This document shows, one piece after another, positions 33,840 through 46,832 of a stretch of DNA of 64,000 nucleotides. This stretch comes from Blumeriella jaapii (Eukaryota > Ascomycota > Leotiomycetes > Helotiales > Drepanopezizaceae), in contig VWND01000012.1 of assembly GCA_009599575.1 (NCBI GenBank), forward strand, positions 620,001 through 684,000. Direction: 5' to 3'. A program made the translations under genes and the position numbers. Position 1 is the stretch's first letter; each line of letters starts with the position of its first letter. The notes beneath the pieces were generated by a model. It worked only from the letters and a program-made list of their open reading frames with translations, was not told the origin of the DNA and did not search any database.

Positions 33840-36330
33840 TAAATAAATATAAAATTAAAAGCAGTAGCTTTTAGAATTCATCCAAACGACAAGGCTTGGA
33901 AAATCTAAGCTATTATTCGTATTAAAAAGACAAATAGAACAATCGACGTCAGTTTGCTTAAAAGCATAGCTTTTATTAATCAGGATTCAGATATTATTTT
34001 GATTTCGGTAAATATAATAAAAAAGTTGAAATTAAAACTTATTATTTTGAAATCCTAAAACATTAAAAATATTATTTATAAAATTGCAAACGGAAAGGTC
34101 TATAATTTATCAAAAATATATTATTTTGTATATAAATATAAAAAGCATTTAACGATATATAAATGCTTTTATTCGGAAATCACTAGGGCTTAGAAACAAT
34201 ACTTTGCAGCTTTTTTTAAGATTGCTATAGTTTTATATAATAAATGCTTATTTTAATATTATTAAAAGCAAGATTTTAATTGGTAGCAATATAAAAAAAA
34301 AAAAAAATTATATTGCAAAAATTAACTTTCCAAATGCTTATCACCGGGATTAATCTGGTTTTTTATTTTAACTTTAAATCGAAAAAATCTTTCGAAAATT
34401 TTATAATCAAATTCGGTTTTTTATTAAATTCGAAAAAAACCGACGACGATAATAATTAATATATATTAATAACGAAGATTTTATATTAAATAATTCGGAT
34501 AATATTTACTTTTCGGAAAACTAGGATTTAAGCATCGCTTTAAAAATGGCGGAAAACTAATTAATAACAAAAGAAAAAAGCTAGCTTTTTTTTCTTTTTT
34601 TTTGAAAAACATTTTCAGTTTTCAATTCGCAAAGCTTAAATTATTTGTATTTATATTTAAATACTTTTTGCTGGAATGCATATCAGAATTTTATTTATTG
34701 ATTTTTATTGTAATTATATAAATTACAAAACGTATTATATTAAAAAAATTATTAATAGTATTACTTTTAGTATAATTAAATTGTAAATCTACCAGAATTT
34801 TATTTGAAATAAAAAAAGCTATTTTTTTTCCGATAATAAAAAAAATGGTACGATTACTATTAGAAAAAATTTCCGACGATATTTTTAACAAATAAGCAAT
34901 TTTTTGTAAACTAACGTTTAGGAATGAAATTTTCGCAAACAGATTAAAAAATGTATAAAAACTGATATATATATATCGAAAAATTAATAGCACCGGCTTT
35001 AATAAATTTCCGTATACAAATTTGTATATATCGATACAAAATTTTTGCAAACGTATTATTAATAGCCGATAATGCATTTCGGAAATATATTTTTATTAAA
35101 TTAGCCTGGCTAAACAAAACGCTAAATAAAAAAATTCGTTATAGCATTTTCGAATTTATTTATATAGCCAACGGCAAGCTATTTGATTGGAACAGTTATT
35201 TTCATTTTATAAACAAATTTATTAAATTCCGATCTGAAAAAAAAAAATATCGAATTATATTCGATTAATTTAAAATCAAAAAGAAAATATTTGATTATAT
35301 ACTAATCGGATTTGATAATTATACAGCGTATTTTAGCAATTCGTTTTATAAGGTTTTCAATTAATTTGATTTAAAACACGATTATTAAAATATTTAAATT
35401 TATTAAAAAAAATAAATATATATATGCTTTTTTAGCTTCCGGTTATTTACAAATGCAGCTTACCAGAATGCTTTAAAAAAAAGCTTTCAGCGTTTTTTTT
35501 TATACCGAATTATTAAAAATTGTATTCGGAAATATACCGAAATCTCAACGGGCAATTGATAAAAAATATAATAATTCGGAACCGTTATTGTTTTTTTTTT
35601 ATTTTATAAAAAAAGATTTTGAATTGCAAAAACTGAACTTTTATATAAATAATATTTTCAACGGAAATACTAATTTTAAAAAAGCTTTTGCATTTTTAAA
35701 AAACTATTTATTATTCCGTTTATTATAAAATCAATTCAAACTTTTTTTTAAAAAATGCATTTTTGTTTAATAATAAAATCATAGCTTTAAAAATTCGTTA
35801 CAAAGCCGGAAAATCATATATTAAAGCTGAAAAATCGAAAACACTGAAAATCTGGCCAATATTTATTAATATAACAGAAATACGAAGATTTTTAAATGCA
35901 ATTCAAATTATCAAAAACTGGATAAAAGACTTCGCAGAAATTGCCAAATTATTAAATCGTTTTATTAAAAACGTGTTTTGAAAATAAAAAGCTTTTTAAA
36001 ATGTTTTTTTTTTTTATTAAAAAATTGTTATAATCGAATAATAGAAAAAGCCGGTTATATATTATTAATATCGGTTTTAATATATACGGACGCATTTGCA
36101 TTTGCCGATGAATATTATATATTTCAACGGCAAAAAAAAAAGTCTGTATCAATTCTATTATTATACGACAGTTTTTTATTTATCAAAACCTAACAAAACT
36201 ACGGAATATATAAAAAAAAGCTATTGGTTATGGTCGAATATTGCAGAAAATACTTTTATATAATGCGCTGCGACGAATCTTTTATTTTATATACTAATTA
36301 TGCTTTTTTTAATATACTTTTTTTTATTTA
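33840..36330 (+). pseudogene. Element A protease, RT and RNase H, RIP-broken
   Basis: A protease-like stretch is near 33.95-34.05 kb (RTIDVSLLKSIAFINQDSDI). RT palm and connection sequence runs through 35.6-35.99 kb (LNFYINNIF, then NITEIRRFLNAIQIIKNWIK and DFAEIAKLLNRF). RNase H follows at about 36.13-36.30 kb (YGIYKKKLLVMVEYCRKYFY). The order and spacing fit one gypsy pol. The frames are broken by stops. Confidence 0.75.
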
Positions 36331-36758
36331 AGTTTATTGACAAAAGAATTTATGCCCGATAAACAGCTAAAATAAAAGTTTTAAATATAACAATTTATTA
36401 TATTAAAAGTTTCAGAAACAAAATAGCTGATGCTTTATTAAAAACTATTTTCTTTAGTTAAAACTGCTCGAAAGCAGATTTAAATAAATATAAAGTATTA
36501 AATAATAAAAAAAAAAGTGTGGATTTGGAAAAACGGAATTAATAGCTATAAAAAATTGCTGAAAAAAAAATTGCAGATTTTTTAATGCAATTAAAAAAAA
36601 TAAAAATTGAAAATATCCGAAAGATAATGCAATTACTAGTGATTTAACAATTAGCAGGAACTTTTTCCGCCGATATTAATTTAATATTATTTTTGGAAAA
36701 AATAAAAGGAAAAGATTATATGCTAGGATTAAAGCCCGAAGCTTTATTTATAAAAATA

Positions 36759-37063
36759 TGTTGCGCTATATTTACATTTTTTTTTTATTTCCTTTTATTT
36801 CTTTTGTTCCAGATTCATTCTTCCTGTACGCTTTCAGTAGTTAAATGTTTCTGGAGCTCGGAAAAGCTCGTAGTCACGTAATAACGAGCCTTTTCGGAAA
36901 CTAGTTTTTCCGAGCGATTAACTAAGCGAGCCCGAACCTTCCGTCTTTTGCGGAAAGTTCGCTAGTCAGATTTAAAATAATATAAGTAATATTTTATTAT
37001 ATATAATTTATCCGTTCTAGCCTTCGATAAGGGTTTTTACCGATTATTCGGTTATGCACGACA
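36759..37063 (+). repeat. 5' LTR of element C
   Basis: About 305 bp beginning TGTTGCGCTATATTTA and ending GCACGACA. It contains the inverted GAGCTCGGAAAAGCTC and CGAGCCTTTTCGG segments also seen at 44.77 and 62.71 kb. It is followed by GTTATAAGCTCCGGAGC, a possible decayed primer-binding site. Confidence 0.9.
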
Positions 37064-37439
37064 GTTATAAGCTCCGGAGCTAATTAATAAGCTTTTTTCT
37101 GCAATACATACGCTAAAAGACTCGTTGGGAGCTTTTATCGGTTAATCCGTTCGAATTGTTAAAAAAATTCGTAGAAAGTTATATTTTGCAGAGTTTTTTT
37201 CATTTGGCAAAAGGCTACGAATCGATAAAAAGCTATTAAAAATGCGGAAAGCATTAATTTTTCGATTTTTTTAATTTATAATTTTTATTTTTATTTTTCT
37301 ATTTTTTTTAATTTAGTTAATCGATTTTTTATAACGAAAATAATATATCGGCTTTTATAAAAAAAAAGGTTTTTTTTTACGATTTAAAATCGTGGATTTT
37401 TTAATTAAAAGCGTACAAATTTCACCGATCAAAGATTTT

Positions 37440-38480
37440 TCTTTTCGAATATATCGATTCTGACCTTTTATTTCGCTTTTTTATTAATAAACGATTATAA
37501 AAACAGTTTTCATATTAATTTATCGATTAAAAAAATAAAAAGCGCTAAATAAACTACGATAAAAAGTGCGCCGAATACAACGGCATAACCGAAGCAGAAA
37601 GGGCCGCCGTTACGATTAATAATTTTTTCGATAAGCCTCGATTAGCTAATTTGATTTTCGACGATTTAAAAAATAAAATCGATCACCTTTTTAAAAATTA
37701 TTTAAAAAAGCTTAAAAAATAGCAGAAGTACGTTACTGTTTATCAGAAATTGTTCGATTGAGTTTTTTTAATTATAAAAACCAATTTGATAAATTTTGCA
37801 ATTGCTTAATCGGAAATCAACGCTATTAATAATAAAAAAGCGTACGCCACTTTTTATATTAATTTGCAAAAAGATTTTTTAATAGATGAAAGTGTGCGTA
37901 AAATTAAAAATTTATATTATAAAAAAAAGTAAAAATTATTTTAAGCAATCGTTCGTATTTTGAAAAAAAATATTGCTTTTGTATATTTTTCCGTGGTTAG
38001 TTTCGTCAGATCTGATTACAAAAATATTTTTCGCAAAGCGTATAGCGAAAAGATAAATATAACCGAATAAATAAAGAAATAGCAGACCGTTTATAAAGCA
38101 GCTGTCGAATATAAAACTTCTGATATAAATGGCCGTTACGCTGCTATCGATTTTCTCGACGCAATCGCCGCATATATTAATTTATAATAAACGAACGGCA
38201 AAAAAGCTGAATATTTGAAAAAACGAATTTGCCGGTTTTTTTATAAAAAAGATTTCAATCGAATTAAGTTTTATAATTTTTTTTTTAAAAAACAACCGAG
38301 GATTCGATAATTCAGGCCGAAAAATCGGAGTTTTCGTTATTTTCCTTTTCGATTTTAAAAACAACGATATTTCGAAAGGTCGTAGAAAAGAAAAAGAAAA
38401 AAGCAAGAAAAAAAAAGAAAAAAAAAATATAACTGCTTATGCGACACTTTTAAAAAGCGTTATTTTTATTTTCTAACCGA
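37440..38480 (+). pseudogene. Element C gag, RIP-broken
   Basis: Readable pieces include EYNGITEAERAAVTI, RLANLIFDDLKNKIDHLF and NGRYAAIDFLDAIAAYIN, a copia-type gag. A Cys/His region near 38.43 kb (LLMRHF, FNRL-like) may be the decayed zinc knuckle. The same segment recurs from 63.4 kb to the window end. Confidence 0.7.
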
Positions 38481-39339
38481 TTGTAAAAAGCTTTTGTACG
38501 TAATAAATGGTCGTCGTAAAAAAAAAACTTTTTTTAATTTTTTAAATAGGCAGAAAATCGCTGAAATGCGAAAAGAGCTGTTTTTCAATTATACAAAAAC
38601 TTTAAAAGCTTTAAATAAAAAAAGTATTTAAATAATCGCAATTAACAAAATTCTTAAAATCTTAATAATTAAGCCAAAACAGATTTTAAAATCAACTTTT
38701 AAAAACGATCAAAAGAAATCTTTTACCGTAATTTTTTGTTTTTTTTGCTTTGATACGATTAAAAAGCATTTCGGAATCAACGTTTTAGTTTTAAAACCTG
38801 GTTAATATTATTTTTTAAATAAAAGTACTTTTTTTAACAATTGCTTTGGAATTTATTTAATAAACGATAAAAACTTTTTTATCGAAAGATTTTATAAAAA
38901 AGTTAATAATTTTATTAACAGCGTTTATATAAATATATAAAGTTTTTTAATCGTCGGGAAAAAAAATCGTTTAATAAAAAAAGCTTTTTTCGCAAAAAAA
39001 AATAAAAAGCCCTGGAATATGGTTTTTAACAACGTGGCGTTCGTTTCAAATTTTATTATTAATATTATTTCCGTTAGTTTTTTAATTAAAAAAGGTTATT
39101 GGTTTTAAAGGTCGAATAATATTTTTCGTTTTAAAAATCTTAAAAGTTTTATTTTGAAACGTTAATATTAAACGATCGCCGATTTTTATATATTTAAATA
39201 TATTAAAATCAATTGCTTTTTTTGTTCGCATTTTTTATATAACAATTTAAACTTTTTAAAACGTAATTCGCCCGGCCTGATAATTTATATAATTCCGAAA
39301 CGTCGTACGCGCCATAAATTTAAAAAAAGCAGCGTGTTT

Positions 39340-42300
39340 ACGTATAATCGGAATAACGATACGCGCTTATAGCATTTTTATTCGGGCCATTTAAATAAAA
39401 ACGCGTTCGAAAAGCTGGTCGAAAACATTCGTAAAATAAAAATCAAAGGCTTAATCAAAGTAAAATGCGAGAAATATGCTATTACGTATTTAAAGCAAAT
39501 GATTTCAAAAGCAATATTAAAAAACAAATTTTCCAGGTTTTTTTTTCGCATCGGCTAAAACTTTTACGATTATTTTAAAAGTCGTAAAAAAGCTTATAAC
39601 GGCTCGACGTAAATGTTTTTAATAAAAAACGAATATAATAAAAAAATTTAAATTTTCGCTATCAGAACGAAAAGTATAAAAATCGTTTTAAACCGTTTCC
39701 AAACGTTCGACGTTTAAATAAAACGCTAATACAACCTTTTTATTTGCAAAATTCGATAAAATAACGAATCGTCGGTAATTTTAAAATAAGAAAATATTAT
39801 TTCGAAATATTAAAAATAAACTAAGCGCGAAAATATCGATTTGAAATTAATTTTATTTTACGTGTATTAGCTAAACGGCTCGATCGAACGAATAAAAAAG
39901 GAAGTAATTAAGCGTTCGATAAAAATGAAAATTAAAACGGGCCTTTTAATTTTCCTTTGGTCCGAAACGATAAAAGCAGTAGCGCATTTGTATAATATAT
40001 CGCCGTTTGCGAAAAAACAATTTAAATTTTTAAATAAAGTTTTGCATAATTGATTTAGATAATATTTCCGATATTACGACTTTGCTATTATAAAAGCGCG
40101 TACGGCCGATTTCAAACCAAATTAAAGCAAAGTTTATGCGTACGAAGCTCGTACGTATTTAATAATAAAAGATCGAAAGGCTATAAAATACAAAAAAAAA
40201 ATTTAAAGTTTTTTCGAAAAGATATATCGAATATTTGATTAAATATAACGCTTTTAATATTTATAAAATCTGGATATTTTAGCTGATGCGTATAATTACG
40301 AGCCGAAACGTAGTATTTAACGAATTTAAGTTTTATTTTTCGGAAGCTAAAAGTCCAAGTTTTATAATTAAACTAAAGCTTCAGAAAACCGTAGAATTTA
40401 TCGAAAACGCGGAAAACGAAAAAAGTTTAAAACGCTAAATATCAGATATTAACGAACGGTTTTAAATAGCGGCGCAGATTAGCAAAACTCGGTGTGCTAA
40501 AAAAAAGATAATACAAAAAAAAAGCTATTATTATAAAACGAGCAATTTCCAGATTTTATACGAAAAAATAAAGGTTTTTTTCCATCGGAGCCGCTATTAG
40601 AACCAAAACTTATTTTAAGCCTTTTTAATAGACTTTCAAAATCTACGGTGAAAAAAAAAAATATTTTAATATTAATAAATTTAAATATTTCAAAAAAAGC
40701 CAAATTCTCGGAGATAAAAAATCTAATAGAAATTAAGGCGATCGAGCCTTTTTTTACGGTCGATTCAAACGTTTAAAACTCGGGGGTAATAATTCCTTAT
40801 AAAAGCTTTTTCGACAAAGCTATTACCGACCAGTTTTAATTTTTAAAATTAATTATTAATCGGAAGTATGCAAAATATATCCGAAACATTTTAACCGACG
40901 CGATAAAAGCGTTAGAAAATCATGGAAATTTAAAAAAAAGTAATAAACTAGCAAAGCTTATTATTGCAAAACAGAATAAAACAGAGCAAAGTTTTAAAAA
41001 GCTTTTCGGCGCGGATATAAAAATGGTTCTATACGAAAAAACGCGCAATTTAACTTTTTAAATTATAATTAAAAGCTATCGCCCGGCAAATCAGGCGCTA
41101 GATCGATTTAAAATAAAACAGCCATCTGAACGCTTGCTTTTAAAAGCTTTTTTAAAACTAATTATTAAAAAAAAGGCATTATTTAAAAAAAGTAAAAAAA
41201 ATAAATCGAAGTTTTCGATAAGCGATAAAAAGCAGTTGATTTTAAAAATTGCTAAACGAAATCGTATAAATTTTATTTTATATTAGCCGGATAAACCGGA
41301 AATATACGCCACGGTATACGAAATTTTTTAATTAATAGCTTTATTTATTAAACAGCAGATCGACGAATTCGTTTTTACGTTTTAAATAAACGAGCCGATT
41401 TAAATGAATAAAAAAAACCTTTAGGCTGTTTACGCAGTAATAGCGGCTTCGATAAAAAAAAAATCGGTAAAAAACATTTAATTTTCCGACCAAAAACAAT
41501 ATCGAAACAATTTACCGAAAACTTTAGAAAATTAAAACGAATTAAAAAATCATCAAATAAAAAAACAATTTAAAAAAAAAGCAAAAACCGAAATCAAAAA
41601 CTTAAAAACCAGAAAATGCTGGAAAATTGTTAAAAAAAATAAAATTATAAAGCTTATTTTATTTAAATAGGTTTTTATATATAAAATAAACAGCTTAGGC
41701 GAATTGCAGCGGTGTAAATCGAAACTAGTCGTAAAAAGAGATTTTTAAAACGAAGCTTTAATTTTTTTTATATACGCAGCTATATTCGCAGCCCGTTTTT
41801 TCCGAACGGTTATAACGCTGGCGGCTTATTTCGATTTGAAAATTAAGCAATTCGACGTGGTTAATATATTCGTTAATGCAAAACGAAATTTTAAAAATAA
41901 ATTAATTACGTGCTATCTGCTTAATAAATTTAAATAACCAGGTATAATAATACAGCTAGACCGAGCTTTGTATAAATTAAAAGATTTTTCAGTTTTATAA
42001 TACGGCGAATTCGCTAATATTTTAAAAAAGCTAAAGCTCGAATTAATAAACGAAAAGCTTTATATATTCGCTAACGAAATACGAAGCGTATACGTAGCGT
42101 TTTATATCGACGATATTTAAATTTTATACCACGTTTTTTATTCGTTAAAAGCCGACGAAATTATTTTCGATCTGAAAAAAGCTTACGAATTTATAAATAT
42201 AAAAGATTTAAATTATTTTTTCGAAGTTCGTATTTTACGAAACAAATAAAAAAAAAAGTTTTTCCGCTTTACGATTCGTATATCGAAAAAATCGTTATAA

Positions 42301-42850
42301 AGTTTAATATATGTAAAAAGCGCTTTTCAAATACGCTTTTTCTAATTTGCGAATTTATTAAAAACCCAGGCGTAGCTACGCTTCCGCAGATTAAAAAGTA
42401 TTAAAAAAAAATCGGTTTAATTTTGTATACGGTTATTATGCTTCGATCCGACGTAGCTTTCGCAGTTTTTTAGCTTTTTTATTTTTTTACTAACCTAAGT
42501 TTTTAATATTTCGAAGCAGCTAATTAAACGTTTCGATATTTTTATAAAACGAAATTTTTAAAAATCGTTTATAATCGTAAAAAGCGAAAAAACCAATTAA
42601 TAGTTTTCACCGACGCTTTTTTCGCCGACGATCCAGAAACTCGGAAATTTTTTCAAAAGTATATTTTTTTTTTTTTCGGAAATACTATTTTATAAAAAGC
42701 TGTACGATAAAATATAATTACTATTTTTTTTATTAAAGCGGAACTATTTGCTTATATAACGATCGTAAAAAAAATAATAGCATTTTAACGTTTTTTTAAA
42801 AAGCTTCGATTCGATATTATTTTTAAATAAAACATATATTACGATAATTA
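39340..42850 (+). pseudogene. Element C integrase, RT and RNase H, RIP-broken
   Basis: GAG-pre-integrase sequence (FYSGHLNKNAFEKLVENI) is at 39.38 kb. Integrase remnants reach 40.3 kb. The RT has KLVVKRDF, TLAAYFDLKIKQFDVVNIFV, RALYKLKDFS and VAFYIDDI, the copia RT signature set (the last is the YVDD box). RNase H has TDAFFADDPETRKF. Stops in every frame are consistent with C-to-T decay. Confidence 0.85.
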
Positions 42851-42899
42851 GCAAACGATTAAATTAATCGTAAAAAACAAAAAAAGAATTTCTATAAAA

Positions 42900-44685
42900 C
42901 TTCGCTACGTCGATATAAGTAATATATAAATTCGCCAAAAGTATTAAAATAAAAAGTTTAAAATCATATATTTTTTAATAAATAAAATATACGCAAACGG
43001 TTTTATTAAAAATCTGATTCGATAAAAATACGAAAGTTTAGTTAAACTTTTTAATTTACGAAATTTTCGAAGCTTTATCGAAAAGCTCGATTAATCGAGC
43101 TGAAAAGCTTGCATTTTGCAAACGTATATTTATTTAAACAAATTTTTATTAAAATTTAAAACGTAGTAAAAACTATTTTTTAATTAAAAAAAATCCGAAT
43201 TTTTCGTAAATTTAGAAATTTAAAACCAGACCGTTTAGTTTTGCAAAAAATTAAAAATATAATCCGTTAAAATAATAATCCGCGTCCGACGCTTCGCGAT
43301 AATTAAATTTAAAACAAACTTTTCCGATAACTTTTCCAAAAAACAATTGCCGCCGGTTGTGCAGCCGAAATATTTTTTTTTTTTTTGCGAAGTTTTATTA
43401 AATTAAAAACCAAAAAACGTTTGGCAAAAAAATCGCCGCGAAATTTTTTTTTTAAATTTTTAAAAACGAAAGCATTTTTTAATAAATCGTGGCCAGATTC
43501 TATTCCGCCAGCACGTGAAACAAAAATAAAAGTTTTTATTCGAAAAGCAAAAGTTTAAAAAATTTTATAAACCGCGGCGAGCTTCGCGTTAATAATACGC
43601 TTTGTATTTATTAGTTTTGCTTTTAAATTACGATCGATTTTAAAAACTTATTTTTTTGCATTTTTAAAGCCGTTTTAATCGTAGAATAAAAAATAACCGT
43701 TATATTTTAAAAATCGATTAGCAAAAACAATAAAGTTTTTCGATATAATTAACCGCGTTAATAATTTTGTTAATCCGAGCTTTGAAAACGGAAAACCACG
43801 CAATTATAACGTTCGCGTCGGCCGGAATATACGATATGCTAATTGCGTAGCATCGATAACAACGAGTTTCAGCCAAATTCGATAAATAATCGTAATTCAG
43901 ATTTTTAATTGCTTCGCAAGCAATATAAATTATATAAAAAGTAGGATTGGAAAGCTTAAAAATAACAAGCTTTCTGGCTTTAATACGAGCGCGTTTTAAA
44001 AAACGATTATCGTTATTATTTTTATTTTTATTTTTTTCGCTTTAATAATTTCCGGCCGCTTTTTTTCCAAAAGCGCCAGCGTTTTGCCTTTTTTGTCCGA
44101 AAATATTACTAAAACCGAAACTACCGTTAATAGCTTTTTTACCGCCAGCAGCGTTTCCGCCATTTTTTTCAAACGTTATATCGGTATTTTCGAAGCCAGG
44201 CAAATTTAAATTTCCGAAAAAACCGTTTAAAAACGAAATATCGAAAAGGCCGCCTTTTTCGAAAAGGTTAAAAAAAAACGAATTAGCCGAAAAAGCCGAT
44301 TGATTACGCAAAATAAATTTCGCAAAACTCCGATTACGTAAACGTCGAAAACTGGAAGTCCGAGGAGCTAAGCCAACTGGTCGCGTAAAGCTATACGAAC
44401 GATTTTTTTTGGATATAAAAAAAGCTGTATCGATGTTTTTGATTAAAATAATAAAGCTTAAATTTATTAAAAAACTGGTGGAAAAATAAAAAAGTTAAAA
44501 TTTTCGAAAGCGACGAAACGTATATTTAAGCTGAATTGGCTTTATTTACGCTTCGCAACGATAAAAAATATAAACAAGCTATATAAATATTGCAATATCG
44601 CGTTACGGCCGTATTCGAACGATAAAAGGATTTTTCCGCGCTTTAAAAATAATTAATTATCGGATTGGCAATTAGCTAAAAAATA
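42900..44685 (+). pseudogene. Extra region of element C beyond RNase H
   Basis: Between RNase H and the 3' LTR lie about 1.8 kb that ordinary copia elements lack. At 44340-44675 one + frame reads as protein if TAA/TAG are taken as former CAA/CAG (NVENWKSEELSQLV, then AELALFTLRNDKKYKQAI and RVTAVFER). I do not recognise it. A minus-strand frame at 44042-44311 is Gly/Asn/Phe-rich and may be a shadow. Confidence 0.4.
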
Positions 44686-44987
44686 TATTGCGCTATATTT
44701 ATATTTTTTTATTTTTTTCTATTTTTTTTGTTTCAGATTTATTTTTTTTGTACGTTTTTAATAATTAAATGTTTTTGAAGCTCGGAAAAGCTCGTAGTCA
44801 CGTGATAACGAGCTTTTTCGGAGATTAGTTTTTCCGAGCGATTAACTAAGCGAGCCCGAATCTTTCGTTTTTTGCGGAAAGCTCGCCAGTCAGATTTAGA
44901 ATAATACAAGTAACATTTTACTGTATACAATTTATCCGTCCCAGCCTCCGGTGAGGGTTCCTACCGACTATTCGGCTATGCACGACA
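44686..44987 (+). repeat. 3' LTR of element C
   Basis: 302 bp; the first dinucleotide TG has become TA, and the end GCACGACA is intact. It aligns to 36759-37063 and 62616-62918. Confidence 0.9.
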
Positions 44988-46695
44988 AAATGTTATTATT
45001 ATCAAAAGATAAAAGTATTGTAAAATTAACATTTGTTATTATTATAAACTTAAAACGAATATACGAAAATTGCTTTTGGTATTTAAACGTTTTCAAATAT
45101 TTTTATCGATAAAAATACCCGACAAATTACGATAAAATCCGAAAAACACAATTATAACGCAAAGCATTTAGATACAAATGGAAAAACAACGCTTTTTGAT
45201 ATAAATGGAAAAGTGTTTACAAAAAATATTTAATTTCCGGCGAAATGGCTAAAGCTTTAATAACTGCATATAATTAAAAAAGTTATTTTGCAGCAACGAT
45301 TACTACGAAAAAACTAAAAAATGTTTGATAGCCAAATATTATTTAAAATATATGCTTTTATATTAAAAAGTGTTTATAATATACGAAGTTTAGGATTGCT
45401 AACAAATTTTAATTATTATCAAATATAATAGTTTCAAATCTTATAAAATTGTTAAAAGCTGATTTTTGTGGCTTTTTTTTTGGAGTTCCACCAAAATGCA
45501 AATTTTTATTATTTATAATCGATTATTTTTCGAAGTTTTTTTTTGGATTTACTTATGCTTTTTATTAAGTTTAAAATAAATAATTAAAAGCTTTATTTTA
45601 TTATTTCAGTCAGATAAATGCCCGATCGGATTCTACGTTGATCCAGGAAGTTATTTCGGTAATATAATCAAAGAATTGTAAAAAAAAAAAAAGGTTTTAT
45701 AAACTAACTTTTTTATTGCATCGAAAAAATCGATTAGTATGGCCGAAAAAGCTGTAGGAATAATACAAAAGGCCTTGGAAAAAACTGGTGGAAGGTTAAA
45801 AAAAAAATTGAAGTTATAATTTTCGAAATTAATGCAAAAAAAATTCTTTTTTTCGGATATTTATTATTTAATATTTAAAAAGAATATTAATTAAAAGCGG
45901 CTATAAATATGGCTTTTCCGGGATACTACGATAAAGTTATTTATCAAACTTTTACTAATTAAGGTTTTTTTTAATATATTTTGGAATGCAAATTCAGCAG
46001 ATTATAAAAAATGGAATAATACAGTTTTGGAACATATTATTACAAAGCAAAAAGTTATTTAAAATATAATTTAAATTACGAAACAACGACAAAACAATGC
46101 ATTTAAAAAAATGCCGAAATTAAAAACTTTAATACCAGGATTATTAATTATATTATATAACTATATAATTACAGAGCAAAAACTAAAGCCATTTTGAAAA
46201 AGACCTTTCCGAGTTTTTAATTTCGAAAGAAAATATATAAAATTTTATACGTTGAAACAGTTTAAACCGGAAATTTATTTCAAAACGATTTTACATCGAT
46301 TAGCTAAAACTTTTTTATTTACGCATTATTTATTTTGTTATAAAATTAAAAAAAAAAATGCCTGCGTATTAAAACCTTCGTATTAAAATATTATAATATT
46401 TAATTCCGCCAAATTTTCGTGCAGAATTTAAGAAAAAAAAGGACAGACTATAAAACTATGCTTTTAGTTTTAAAATATATTTCCGATTACGAAAAATATG
46501 GTTTTTTTACTGAAAGGAACCTTTCTGAATAATAAAAGGAAATGAAAAGCTAATTTGATAAATTGATTGGGAATCAGAAGGATATTACATGCCAATATCT
46601 TTTTAAGAAATTCTTGCTTTTGCAAATTTTAGCTTTTTAAGCTTGATTTTTGCATTTTGAAAGCTTTCGGAACGAGAATTTTTTAAAAAAGGATT
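44988..46695 (+). pseudogene. Element A 3' internal part (integrase side), RIP-broken
   Basis: This resumes element A after the copia insertion. Fragments around 45.0-46.0 kb fit an integrase-side segment, but no catalytic motif could be read with confidence. A purine tract (AAAAAAGGA, 46685-46693) sits just before the 3' LTR, where a polypurine tract is expected. Confidence 0.55.
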
Positions 46696-46827
46696 TGTTA
46701 TGGCCTGAGGCTTTAAGCGAGACTAAGGGCACGGACCCGCACAATCTGTATTTAAACTTTTCTGAGACTTCCACTTTTTTAGAACAATACATCTCCGATC
46801 TCAAGAATTACCTTGTTCCATTCTTTT
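46696..46827 (+). repeat. 3' LTR of element A
   Basis: 132 bp beginning TGTTATGGCCTGAGG and ending CCATTCTTTT. It is followed by the target duplication GTAGG at 46828-46832. Confidence 0.92.
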
Positions 46828-46832
46828 GTAGG

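Larger units (their letters stand above)
36759..44987 (+). mobile_element. Ty1/copia element C inside element A
   Basis: LTRs lie at 36759-37063 and 44686-44987. They are flanked by AAATA on the left and AAATG on the right, a 5 bp duplication differing by one G-to-A. The length of 8229 bp is large for copia. The order is gag (37.5-38.5 kb), GAG-pre-integrase and integrase (39.3-40.3 kb), RT (41.6-42.25 kb), RNase H (42.6-42.85 kb). This order, with integrase before RT, identifies copia. About 1.7 kb of extra sequence follows RNase H. A second copy of the family starts at 62616. Confidence 0.9.
25280..46827 (+). mobile_element. Ty3/gypsy element A, split by elements B and C
   Basis: The ends are defined by two 132 bp LTRs (25280-25411 and 46696-46827) flanked by the 5 bp duplication GTAGG (25275-25279 and 46828-46832). 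After subtracting B, C and their target duplications, the element is about 7.3 kb, a normal gypsy size. Domain order on + is gag (25.9-26.9 kb, resuming after B), protease-like (about 33.85-34.1 kb), RT and RNase H (35.4-36.3 kb), C inserted, then integrase-like sequence (45.0-46.0 kb). All frames are broken by stops of the kind made by C-to-T change. Matching target duplications show it inserted whole and has not moved since. Confidence 0.9.

Noticed and set aside
34691..35077. 128-codon minus-strand ORF in element A
   Set aside because: It is an AT-rich chance frame in RIP-decayed DNA, and the pol of element A lies on the other strand.
44042..44311. Gly/Asn/Phe-rich antisense ORF in element C as a novel gene
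   Set aside because: It lies in a decayed element, and the adjacent 44340-44675 has stronger + strand coding character. It was kept only as part of the unknown region.
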